Origin: Planctomycetaceae bacterium
Lineage (GTDB): Bacteria > Planctomycetota > Planctomycetia > Planctomycetales > Planctomycetaceae
Assembly (NCBI GenBank): GCA_028291605.1
Contig: JAQGHS010000010.1
Coordinates: 1 to 41,864, forward strand
DNA length: 41,864 bases
Direction: 5' to 3'
The notes beneath the pieces are model-generated. The model did no database searches, had not been told where the DNA came from, and saw only the letters and a list, made by a program, of their open reading frames with translations. This document shows, one piece after another, positions 33,862 to 41,864 of the stretch (positions are counted from its first letter, which is position 1; each line of letters begins with the position of its first letter). The position numbers and the translations under genes were made by a program.

Positions 33862-35082
33862 TCAAGAGCCTGACTTTCCAAGCGTTTCCAGCAGCCCGAT
33901 CACGGCCCACGCGGTGCCCCAGTAGTGGTAGATTTCGTCGCGAACTCTCAGGCGTTCGGGGTCGGTGGACTTCGTGAAGTTCTTGGCCGGAGTCAGCCAG
34001 GAACCGTCGGATTGCTGCGACGCGAGCAACCATTTGCGAGCGTCTCGAAAGACGGACGAGTCATCGCCGGCTCGGACCTTCACCAGAACGTAGATCACCA
34101 GGCCGGTCGTGAGGGCATCGCTTGGTACGCCTTTTTCCCACCCCCACGCGCCGTCGCCGTTCCGAGCATCGAGCAATTGTCGACGCAGTTTCGCGACTTC
34201 CTCGTCCGACCCAAACCGACGCTCAAACAAGAGCCGCATCGCCAACCATTCGCGATTATCGGGATTCGGCGTCTGTTGCCGTTGATAGGCAATGGCTTTC
34301 TGAATCGACGCAGATCTCTTTGGATCCGGTGTGTCGTAAGAGGCAAGTGCAAGCGTCGTCCACATCGTGGTCGCTTGAGTTGCCGTCGGAAGTGTCCAGC
34401 GGCGCATTCCGGCGAACTGACCGCCCGTCGTCCACGAGCCGTCCGCCAACTGAATCTGGCTCATCAGGTCGATCACGCCGTCGCGAAATTCAGGTTGAGT
34501 CAGAACACTCGCAGTCCCTTGACTGGCGATCAGCAATGGGCCCAGGGCCTCGAGGCCGCCTCCGACACGATCGAAGATGTCAACTGTCCGCTCGGAAATC
34601 TTCAGCACGGTCGCCCGATGCGCCTTCATTTCGTCTTCCGTCAGCAGCGGAGTCAGCTCCGCAAGGAACTCAGCTTCAGTTTGAAACGCGCGTAGGATCA
34701 ACGGCTTGAGCTTGTCTTTCACGGCCAGCGGCAGCGTCGCCGCTTCGGGTCTGCCGAGGTCGTAATTCCGCAGCCGGAACAGAATGCGATTTGCGAGCGA
34801 ATCCTTTCGAGTCCACTCGTCCCACTCCGTCAACTTCTGGGCATCGACCGTGAAGCCTTGCGCCTGAGCCGATCGATGCGACCACAGCAGGAACGGCACA
34901 TGATGGCACGACATGCAGCCGTGATCTTTCATCCAGGCCACTCCCTCTTCTTCCAGGAAGGGAAGGCTGCGTGACACGGCATCCCGAACCGCAGTATCGT
35001 TGACTTGTGCCGGATCATCGGCCCAGACCATCGCGCTGAGGGTACCGAAGCAAAACAGGGTCGCAAAGATCACGCGGGTCAT
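33862..35082 (-). CDS. Exported CXXCH protein with terpene-cyclase-like alpha/alpha-toroid repeats
   Basis: 406 residues from Met at 35082. I prefer this to the upstream ATG at 35193 because GAGG precedes it by a few nucleotides and it begins directly with a signal peptide (about 1-21, ending MVWADD). Cys56-x-x-Cys59-His60 (GCMSCHH) is a heme-c attachment motif. The remainder is helical with QLADGSW and QQSDGSW motifs and NGDGAWGWEKG, the QW-like repeats of squalene-cyclase/prenyltransferase toroids. The DxDD catalytic motif of true cyclases was not seen, so cyclase activity is doubtful; an electron-transfer or sensor role is possible. Minus strand, 237 bp downstream of the DUF1080 gene. Confidence 0.88.
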   Translation of the reverse strand: MTRVIFATLFCFGTLSAMVWADDPAQVNDTAVRDAVSRSLPFLEEEGVAWMKDHGCMSCHHVPFLLWSHRSAQAQGFTVDAQKLTEWDEWTRKDSLANRILFRLRNYDLGRPEAATLPLAVKDKLKPLILRAFQTEAEFLAELTPLLTEDEMKAHRATVLKISERTVDIFDRVGGGLEALGPLLIASQGTASVLTQPEFRDGVIDLMSQIQLADGSWTTGGQFAGMRRWTLPTATQATTMWTTLALASYDTPDPKRSASIQKAIAYQRQQTPNPDNREWLAMRLLFERRFGSDEEVAKLRRQLLDARNGDGAWGWEKGVPSDALTTGLVIYVLVKVRAGDDSSVFRDARKWLLASQQSDGSWLTPAKNFTKSTDPERLRVRDEIYHYWGTAWAVIGLLETLGKSGS

Positions 35083-35319
35083 GCTGGACCTCACTCGTTT
35101 GGCGGTGGCGCTTCCGAGACTTGAGGATCGTCGACTAAGCTGCGTGCCGCGTCTGTCGACAATCAAGAGATTCAGACGACAGTCTACCGCCATTCAACGG
35201 GACTGTGAATCCACGCCCGTAACGTGCCAGTCGTTTGGGGCATTTTTCGGGATGGCCAGAAGACTACTCTGGTGCGAGATTCTCATACTAAGTATTGCAC
35301 GACCTCACGCGAGCAGATC

Positions 35320-36441
35320 TCAACGACGATCAACAACCCAGATGTTGCGGTACAGCACGCGGCGTCCGAAGGCTTCAAACCAAATGGGGCCATCGGGAGT
35401 CTCCGGTCCTTTGAAGCCGTGCGGCGTCGGGCCATTGACTTCCTGCTTGTCGACCGTCTGATGCCCATTCAACTTCGCTGAGATCACCGCCTTCGATGTC
35501 TTCTTTCCTGCGCTGTCGAATCGAGGTGCCGTGAAGTCGATATCGAGTGTCTGCCAAACCAGCGGCGGCAGGCACGAATTCGGGACGTTGCTCGGGTAGG
35601 TAAAAACACTTCCACAGACGCGCGGCGCGTTGTTGTTCTTCGCCACCGGAAACTTCGACGACGTGCTCTTCTCATCGAGTAACTTACCGCGCTGCGGACT
35701 CGTCGCGCCAGACAGATCAAAGTCGAAGCCAAAGCTATCGCCGATCGCGACTTCGTATCGCGAGAGCATATAGATGCCCGCATCGGCTCGGCGCCACGGA
35801 ATGTTCTGCGGCTCCCACCCAGTCATGAACTCCACGTGCAACTGGTAGTCTTGGAACCGCCGCTTCGTGACGGCCCCGGCGAGCATGTGTCCTTCAAACA
35901 TCGTCGGGGCGGTCAATCCTTCGATGTCCTTGCGCTCCTCGAATGCGTCCATGTTGGGAGTCGCACCACCGAACAGCACGATCGCTCCCGCAGGAGGCTG
36001 CTGACCGAGCGTCGGGCTCTTGCGTTCCACTCGCTTCAACAGAGTCTGTCGCTCACCGCGCTTCAACATCAGGCCGTTTTCATCCAGAACCGAGCTGACT
36101 CCCTCATCCGTCAGCGAACGAAACTCCGCTCGCCCTTGCGACAACGGTGCGCTCTCCAATAGTCCATAACGCCCCCCATCCCAACCATCTCCCGGCAATC
36201 CGCCTTCGAGGACCAGAGCATGAAACGACTTCTCGCCGCGCGTCACGACCTGCGCACCGACCGACTTCTCGCCCTCCTTACCGACGTATTCCCCCTGCAA
36301 CTTCAGCTCGACTCCGATCGCCTGAACATCGAACAGCTTCCGCGTCGCCGCCTCAGTCGCGGAGTCCAACGTCTGCGCCGGAGCCACTGCGGGCCACGCG
36401 ATAACCAAGCACAGCGCCAAACTTGTGACTAACTTTCTCAT
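35320..36441 (-). CDS. Secreted DUF1080 (3-keto-disaccharide hydrolase-like) protein
   Basis: 373 residues from Met at 36441; an upstream ATG at 36486 only adds KNRHFKGAKGKRNS before the obvious signal peptide (MRKLVTSLALCLVIAWPAVAPAQ). The first half (about 25-150) has strands EKSVGAQVVTRGEKSFHALV and is family-specific. The second half carries the concanavalin-like DUF1080 fold: GHMLAGAVTKRRFQDYQLHV, ADAGIYMLSRYEVAIGDSFG, WQTLDIDFTAPRFD, AVISAKLNGHQTVD, and GPIWFEAFGRRVLYRNIWV at the end. Family members hydrolyse 3-keto-glycosides or bind glycans in the periplasm. It lies among exported genes on the same strand but with about 240-bp gaps, so operon membership is uncertain. Confidence 0.92.
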   Translation of the reverse strand: MRKLVTSLALCLVIAWPAVAPAQTLDSATEAATRKLFDVQAIGVELKLQGEYVGKEGEKSVGAQVVTRGEKSFHALVLEGGLPGDGWDGGRYGLLESAPLSQGRAEFRSLTDEGVSSVLDENGLMLKRGERQTLLKRVERKSPTLGQQPPAGAIVLFGGATPNMDAFEERKDIEGLTAPTMFEGHMLAGAVTKRRFQDYQLHVEFMTGWEPQNIPWRRADAGIYMLSRYEVAIGDSFGFDFDLSGATSPQRGKLLDEKSTSSKFPVAKNNNAPRVCGSVFTYPSNVPNSCLPPLVWQTLDIDFTAPRFDSAGKKTSKAVISAKLNGHQTVDKQEVNGPTPHGFKGPETPDGPIWFEAFGRRVLYRNIWVVDRR

Positions 36442-36631
36442 CGAGTTTCTTTTCCCTTTAGCACCTTTGAAGTGCCGGTTTTTCACTTTTTGTTCGCCGA
36501 CGAATTTGTAGCCGAGCTACACGGACGGACTGCCGCGCGACATGAGACAGCGTTCACGCCAAGATCTCCTGCACCACCGAGCCGTGGCTCGTCTCGACTG
36601 AATCTATCTTTTGCGCACTGGTGTTTAAAGC

Positions 36632-36667
36632 CATACCCCCCGGCTGAAGGATGCGGCCGGGGGTATG
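36632..36667 (-). terminator. Hairpin just downstream of the cupin gene
   Basis: CATACCCCCCGGC (36632-36644) pairs with GCCGGGGGTATG (36656-36667) with one extra C and an 11-nt loop. It begins 22 bp after the stop of the minus-strand cupin gene. No long T-run follows (CTTTAAACACC), so it may be a weak terminator or a dispersed palindrome that also insulates the mRNA end. Confidence 0.45.
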
Positions 36668-36688
36668 TGGACTAGCGACGTCGCGCGA

Positions 36689-38017
<1,329 letters not shown>

Positions 38018-38610
38018 GAGCATTACTCTTCAATGAGCCTAAACGAAACGTGTCGGTTCCAAAACATCTTGGAGAGACGAAGAATATTTTCATTTTGCTA
38101 AAACGCAACGAGGCGGCCGAATGACCGAATTTGCCGGGGTTATAGCAAAGGGAGGAGTGTAAGGAAAAAACTGGCAGGAGGGAATGGCATTTGAATTGGC
38201 GTAACACGCACGAGAGAAAGGAAATCGACTGATTTGGACCTAAAATGCACGTTTGTCACAAAGGTCTTACCAAACCGTCACCTCCCATTGCAAAGGAGGA
38301 CAGAAAGTTTCGGTCGATGTGACTGTCGATGTGACCGATGCGCGCCAACTGCGTTCTGTCAGCCAGCGGTGAACCAATTGAATTCCGATCCCCTTGTTGA
38401 ACTTCGTATGGAAGCATCGCGACCAACTCACAAAACAGACTCTGCTGTGGAGGACGTTATCCTTGACTGTATTGTCCCCCCAATTTTGAAAGGCTGCGGG
38501 GATCTGTTAATTGGGCAACTGTTTTTTCGCATACGCGGAACTCAAGAATTCGTGCCGACTCGTGAATCGCGCCAGCTTTCGGGAATGAGTCCGACGTCAA
38601 CGACTGCCGG
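38018..38610. other. Intergenic region, no supportable gene
   Basis: About 590 bp between the cupin gene and the next minus-strand gene. An open plus-strand frame starting at 38234 mostly lies antisense to the neighbouring gene and shows no motif. A 14-nt string gtcgatgtgaccga at 38325-38338 also occurs at 33753-33766, and its first 11 nt also at 38313-38323. I see no promoter or terminator I can defend. Confidence 0.5.
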
Positions 38611-39864
38611 TCAGTATTTGGGAAAGACGGCTGGGGACGGGAAGCGGACTTCAGAGGAGTTCCCGTCACTCAAATATTCCTCACGCGGCACGGTGAGTTC
38701 GGGCCAGCTTGCCGGGCGCACGCGGACGACTCGGCCGGGGCGGATGCCTTCGATGATCAGGTCAGTCTCGAAGCGGACTTGGATGCCGCTGCTGCCGAGA
38801 GGAATGTCACTTGTCGCCTTCGTGACGTCGAGGATGGCGCCTCGGGATGCCATGTGCGCAGGCCCGTAATCGCCGCCCGCATGCTTCAGCGTGTTCTCGG
38901 AGGCGTTCATCACTGCCTGGTCTCCTTTTTTGAAGTCGGAGTACAGGGAATCGTCCATTCCACCGAACAGCGTCACGGTGACGATCGCACGGCCGAACTT
39001 GCCGTACTCGACGGCATCGACAAACGCGGGCATCCAGCGGCTGCGGATGAGCGCCTTGTGCGTCTCGGATTGATTCTGCGCGGCACGCTGCATGGCGGTC
39101 TCATCCAGCCAGATGTCTGAGATGTGGTAGCGCAGGAACACTCCGCCCGGAGTGGGCTGCCAGGTGAGCCCAAGCTGCACGGCCTGGCCTGCCAGAGACT
39201 TTTTACCAGCGGCGGGCCACGTACCCTCGGCAACCAATTCGGCTACGGTCAGACATTCGCGGCCTCGCCAAAGGCGAGTGGCGGCATTGAAAGTCAGCTT
39301 TTCCTCTGTGCCATTGCTGTCTCCGCCCCCTGCTTTGGGTTCACGGCTGGCGATAATCGTCCCTTGGTTCTGCTGGCCATCGATCTCCTTCAACTTCCAG
39401 ACTTTGCCTTCGCGCAGACAGAAGCTGGGCTCGTCTTCGAGGAGCAGCACGTGGTTCTCGGCAGGCCGCTCGGGTGGTCCATTCTGAGAAACCGGCACGA
39501 CCGACGTCTTGGGATCTGGCGGGAGATAAGCGCGTACGTGCAAGACGGTGCCCAGCGGAATGTCTCGCAGATCGGCCGGCGCGCCGTGACGGCGGACTAC
39601 GCCGTAAGGCAGCATGGCGAAAGGATGCGGCGGATTGCGGAAGAACTCACCCGTAGTTTCCACACGGAGGCTGCCACGACGATTCGCATGGTCGACGAAC
39701 GCCAGCACGCCTCGATAAGACCGCGCTTTATCCAAGGACGGAAACTTATTCGCTCCTGGTTCTTGGTTCTTAGTTCCTGGTTCTTGGCTGGTGGCTGTCG
39801 CGGTCACGACGAGACAGCCAAGCAGCACGAACATCGAACTACATAGACCTACGAACTGTTTCAT
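38611..39864 (-). CDS. Secreted or lipoprotein, hypothetical (417 aa)
   Basis: ATG at 39864 is preceded by AGGTTA. Residues 4-24 form a hydrophobic signal (SSMFVLLGCLVVTATATS). LLGC with Cys17 could be a lipobox, although the -2 Leu is not ideal; otherwise signal peptidase I cleavage after ATA is likely. The short stretch SQEPGTKNQEPGAN is encoded by a 7-bp tandem repeat (separate entry). The rest appears to be mixed beta strands, with RGVLAFVDHANRRGSLRV, LPPDPKT, EKLTFNAATRLWRGRECL, YHISDIWLDETAMQRAAQ and EYLSDGNSSEVRF at the C-terminus. I recognise no family or catalytic motif. It lies 177 bp downstream of the DUF1552 gene on the same strand, with a palindromic element between them. Confidence 0.85.
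   Translation of the reverse strand: MKQFVGLCSSMFVLLGCLVVTATATSQEPGTKNQEPGANKFPSLDKARSYRGVLAFVDHANRRGSLRVETTGEFFRNPPHPFAMLPYGVVRRHGAPADLRDIPLGTVLHVRAYLPPDPKTSVVPVSQNGPPERPAENHVLLLEDEPSFCLREGKVWKLKEIDGQQNQGTIIASREPKAGGGDSNGTEEKLTFNAATRLWRGRECLTVAELVAEGTWPAAGKKSLAGQAVQLGLTWQPTPGGVFLRYHISDIWLDETAMQRAAQNQSETHKALIRSRWMPAFVDAVEYGKFGRAIVTVTLFGGMDDSLYSDFKKGDQAVMNASENTLKHAGGDYGPAHMASRGAILDVTKATSDIPLGSSGIQVRFETDLIIEGIRPGRVVRVRPASWPELTVPREEYLSDGNSSEVRFPSPAVFPKY
39753..39787. repeat. Heptamer array (TTCTTGG-type, five copies) inside a coding sequence
   Basis: Five consecutive heptads read ctcctgg, ttcttgg, ttcttag, ttcctgg, ttcttgg. On the minus strand they encode the low-complexity EPGTKNQEPG just after the signal peptide of the 417-aa protein. 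The same heptad array occurs at 41407-41434 in a non-coding setting. Confidence 0.85.
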
Positions 39865-39914
39865 TACATAACCTAGTAAGAGCTATTAGCTGCTAGCGAT
39901 TATATTGACAACTA

Positions 39915-40018
39915 AGGTGAGCCCCGTCCCGTTAGGGCGGGGGTAGGGAATCGACTCACGCTGTAAGTGAAAACCACCTCGCCACCCCACCCCGGGGCTG
40001 ACGCCGCCGGGCTCACCT
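39915..40018. repeat. Palindromic intergenic element with 10-bp terminal inverted repeats
   Basis: AGGTGAGCCC (39915-39924) and GGGCTCACCT (40009-40018) are perfect inverted copies flanking about 84 bp, which itself holds a GTCCCGTTAGGGCGG hairpin near the left arm. It fills the gap between the DUF1552 gene and the 417-aa gene. It has the form of a small non-autonomous element or dispersed repeat and may also act as a transcription end. Confidence 0.7.
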
Positions 40019-40041
40019 GTCGAATCTATTCAAGAACTATT

Positions 40042-41397
40042 TCACAACTCAACCGCCTTATTACTATCCCCGAACTTATCCGTTTCTACGCCCATCCGCT
40101 GAGCCATCAACAGGAGCAGGTTGCTCAGGTGGGCATCCGGGTTTGCGGGTCGGCTGCAGAGCGAGTAATGCTCACCGGGCTTGTCTAGCTGATAGCCCTT
40201 GAAGTGCCCTTGGTTAAAGTCGAGATGGCTGCCATGCTGCAGCCCAAGGTCTGATCCACCGGCGAGCACCAGGGGCAGGTTGGCGTTGCCGTGGCTGTGT
40301 CCGTACGACATACCGCTGCCGAAGAGGGACATCGTTGTATTCAGGAGCGGCTGGCCGCTGAGATCCTTCGTTTCCGCCAGGCGGGTGAGGAAGTAGCTGT
40401 ACTGCTCGATCGCGAAGGTATCGTAATTTGTAAGCTTCTCGATGTAGCCGGAATCGCCGCCGTGATGGCTGAGTTGATGGCGGGACTCCGTGATGCCGAT
40501 CTCGGGAATGGCGATGGCGTCTCCCTCACCACCTAGGCTGAAGGTGGCCACGCGCGTCAAATCGGTCTGGAAGGCGAGCACGATCAAATCATAGACAGTG
40601 CGGAAATAGTCACCCGCCATGGTGTGAGCAATGTCGCGGTTGGTGCGTTGGCGATCGGCGGCCGAGACGGACGGCAGCGGCGTGTCGAGCCAGGCGTCGG
40701 CCCGCCGCGTGCGAATCTCTGCCTCACGGACCGACGTCAGATATTGTTCCATACGGCCTTTGTCCGCCGCTCCCATTTTTTGTTCGATCTTGCGTACTTC
40801 GGCGAGGTTGGCGTCGAGGACACTCCCTTTGCGGCGCAAGACCCTGCGCTGGGCGCCCTTGCCACCTTTGGGTTCTTCAAACAGCGAGGCAAAGATCTCG
40901 CTGCAGCGACGCATCGCGGGAAGCCGGACGCCATCTGCTGTCCAAGCCAGAGAATCCTGCGTGATCGCAATTTCCAGCGACGAGTACCGCGTATGCATCG
41001 CGGTAATTTCGGCCATTTTCTGGTCGACGGAGATGGTATTACGATCCGTAGGACCGAGATTACCACCAGTCAGCCAGACCGAAATGCAGTTGTGATGGTG
41101 ACTGAGCGCTCCCGGATGATGCAGGCCGCTGATCGGCGTGATCACGTCACGGTGCTTTTCCAGCGGCTTAAGCGACCGGGAGAACGTGTAGTCCTTGCCA
41201 GGCGTGGTGACCTGGTAATTCAGTGAGTGTACGCCATTCGCAAGATAGATAAACGCACTACGTCGCGGAGTCGCTGTTTTGTCTTCAGCGGCCTGCAGCG
41301 GCACCATGCATTCCAGGAATGGTAGGGAAATGCATGTGCCTAGGGCGCGCAATGCGTGTCGGCGGTCTAGTAGCCAGTTTTGCGAGAGGTAGGGCAT
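40042..41397 (-). CDS. DUF1552 family exported protein
   Basis: 451 residues, the usual length for this planctomycete-rich family. The N-terminus has a twin-arginine-like segment ([10 protein letters not shown], Arg12-Arg13) before a moderately hydrophobic stretch ending near LQAAED, suggesting Tat export of a folded protein. Family signatures are [13 protein letters not shown], the His-rich [22 protein letters not shown]-like region (about 90-110), [64 protein letters not shown] and PLVLAGG. These resemble DUF1501/sulfatase-related alkaline-phosphatase-like folds; the reaction is unknown. DUF1552 genes usually sit next to a DUF1592/DUF1588-type cytochrome gene, not seen here within the window. 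A heptamer array fills its 5' leader. Confidence 0.94.
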   Translation of the reverse strand: MPYLSQNWLLDRRHALRALGTCISLPFLECMVPLQAAEDKTATPRRSAFIYLANGVHSLNYQVTTPGKDYTFSRSLKPLEKHRDVITPISGLHHPGALSHHHNCISVWLTGGNLGPTDRNTISVDQKMAEITAMHTRYSSLEIAITQDSLAWTADGVRLPAMRRCSEIFASLFEEPKGGKGAQRRVLRRKGSVLDANLAEVRKIEQKMGAADKGRMEQYLTSVREAEIRTRRADAWLDTPLPSVSAADRQRTNRDIAHTMAGDYFRTVYDLIVLAFQTDLTRVATFSLGGEGDAIAIPEIGITESRHQLSHHGGDSGYIEKLTNYDTFAIEQYSYFLTRLAETKDLSGQPLLNTTMSLFGSGMSYGHSHGNANLPLVLAGGSDLGLQHGSHLDFNQGHFKGYQLDKPGEHYSLCSRPANPDAHLSNLLLLMAQRMGVETDKFGDSNKAVEL

Positions 41398-41406
41398 GTT
41401 ATTAGC

Positions 41407-41434
41407 TTCTTGGTTCTTGGTTATTAGTTCTTGG
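41407..41434. repeat. Heptamer array (TTCTTGG-type, four copies) upstream of the DUF1552 gene
   Basis: Heptads ttcttgg, ttcttgg, ttattag, ttcttgg lie 10-37 bp upstream of the DUF1552 start codon on its leader side. The only ribosome-binding candidate (AAGAAG) is part of this array. It matches the array at 39753-39787. Confidence 0.85.
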
Positions 41435-41480
41435 CCGCGCTAATTGCTAACGAATTCCCCGGAGGGGATATGCATCATAG

Positions 41481-41636
41481 CCCAGGGTTGCCCGCTTTAG
41501 CGGGCTACCCTGGGTAGATCGTCCATTTCGACATCTACCCTGAAAGGGTTACTTCCTGCGACAGACAAAACCCTTTCAGGGTATGGTCACTCTGGGAATC
41601 CATCCCCAGGGTAGCCCGCTGGTGCGGGCAACCCTG
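41481..41636. repeat. Composite nested palindrome (REPIN-like)
   Basis: Hairpin A is at 41481-41514 (CCCAGGGTTGCCCGC-TTTA-GCGGGCTACCCTGGG, one T-T mismatch). Hairpin A' is at 41607-41636 (CAGGGTAGCCCGC-TGGT-GCGGGCAACCCTG), an inverted copy of A. Between them a perfect 15-bp inverted repeat TACCCTGAAAGGGTT (41536-41550) / AACCCTTTCAGGGTA (41569-41583) has an 18-nt loop. The order A-b-b'-A' makes one large nested palindrome, the layout of paired inverted REP elements. Confidence 0.85.
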
Positions 41637-41681
41637 CGCTATGTTACATAACCCCGTTGGGGTATTAATTTGCTAGCCGCC

Positions 41682-41751
41682 GGGTGCCACTGGCTCTGCC
41701 AGTGCCAAGCGCCATTCGACTCGCAATGCACTGGCCAAGCCAGTGGCACCC
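41682..41751. repeat. Double-hairpin palindrome ending at the stop codon of the right-edge gene
   Basis: GGGTGCCACTGGC (41682-41694) and GCCAGTGGCACCC (41739-41751) are perfect inverted copies. Each half also folds on itself: CACTGGC-tct-GCCAGTG on the left and CACTGGC-caa-GCCAGTG on the right, so either one long or two short hairpins can form. Its last base is the last base of the TAG of the minus-strand partial gene, so it could end that transcript. Similar CACTGGC/GCCAGTG repeats are, to my recollection, dispersed in planctomycete genomes. Confidence 0.8.
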
Positions 41752-41864
41752 TACGCCGTTAACCCTTTTTGGATCATCGCTCTAACCTCTTTTGCACGGG
41801 CGACTTGTTTTGGAGTGGCGTCGCTAATAATGGGGCAGCCGGGCGGAGTCTCTTTCTTCTTGCG
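41751..41864 (-). CDS. C-terminal fragment of an unidentified gene (5' end outside window)
   Basis: The minus frame entering at 41864 stays open for 37 codons to TAG at 41753-41751. It encodes a Lys-rich stretch, then PPGCPIISDATPKQVARAKE and a helical end, VRAMIQKGLTA. Open frame, helix-friendly composition and a palindrome at the stop support a real gene end. It is too short to name and does not resemble the cytochrome partner usually found beside DUF1552 genes. Confidence 0.45.
   Translation of the reverse strand, partial: RKKKETPPGCPIISDATPKQVARAKEVRAMIQKGLTA

Noticed and set aside
33925-34709. Two overlapping plus-strand frames of 195-256 codons
   Set aside because: Both are antisense to the heme/toroid protein, which has a signal peptide, motifs and a good start; the shadows have none.
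38234-38869. Plus-strand open frame of 211 codons
   Set aside because: The second half is antisense to the 417-aa gene and the first half shows no protein-like pattern.

Overview
The window looks like a chromosomal segment of a planctomycete. The case rests on established family knowledge: a DUF1552 protein, a DUF1080 (3-keto-disaccharide hydrolase-like) protein, a Ser/Thr kinase fused to a long TPR-like tail, a CXXCH-bearing toroid protein, and two very large exported proteins that share an N-terminal signature resembling the LEPR-XLL motif (LESRIVLA and LDQRIVLS). Gene spacing is loose and intergenic DNA is rich in palindromes.

Layout. (1) 1-5379, minus: the first 1,793 codons of a giant repeat protein that runs off the left edge. 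It consists of FG-GAP (integrin-alpha type) blades in groups of seven separated by RTX-like beta-roll linkers, in a 2.15-kb higher-order tandem repeat. (2) 5380-6465: about 1.1 kb without a supportable gene, holding two strong inverted repeats. (3) 6466-9612, plus: zinc-ribbon Ser/Thr kinase with one membrane segment and a TPR-like C-terminal half. (4) 9832-12333, plus: TonB-dependent outer-membrane receptor. (5) 12429-32774, minus: one uninterrupted 20.3-kb gene for a 6,781-residue exported multidomain protein. It has an N-terminal subtilisin-type protease with an intact triad, followed by beta-helix, SdrD_B-like, VCBS/FG-GAP propellers, nine ELWxxDGT repeats, Calx-beta, RTX, cadherin-like and LamG-like modules. 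(6) 32775-33861: non-coding, with a decayed plus-strand HTH gene of a type usually seen beside serine recombinases. (7) 33862-41397, minus: five genes (heme-c/toroid protein, DUF1080, cupin, secreted 417-aa protein, DUF1552) with gaps of 177-593 bp. (8) 41398-41864: a dense cluster of palindromes and the 3' end of one more minus-strand gene.

How it fits together (inference): the two giant proteins are probably surface or secreted adhesive/structural proteins. The kinase is a membrane sensor and the receptor imports a ligand across the outer membrane, but nothing in the sequence proves a functional link to the giants. The right-hand genes resemble the secreted or heme-linked carbohydrate-catabolism repertoire of planctomycetes. 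The most unusual content is the architecture of the giants: five complete propeller sets each count exactly seven blades, and three domains are nested inside other domains (two in one propeller, one in a Calx-beta domain).
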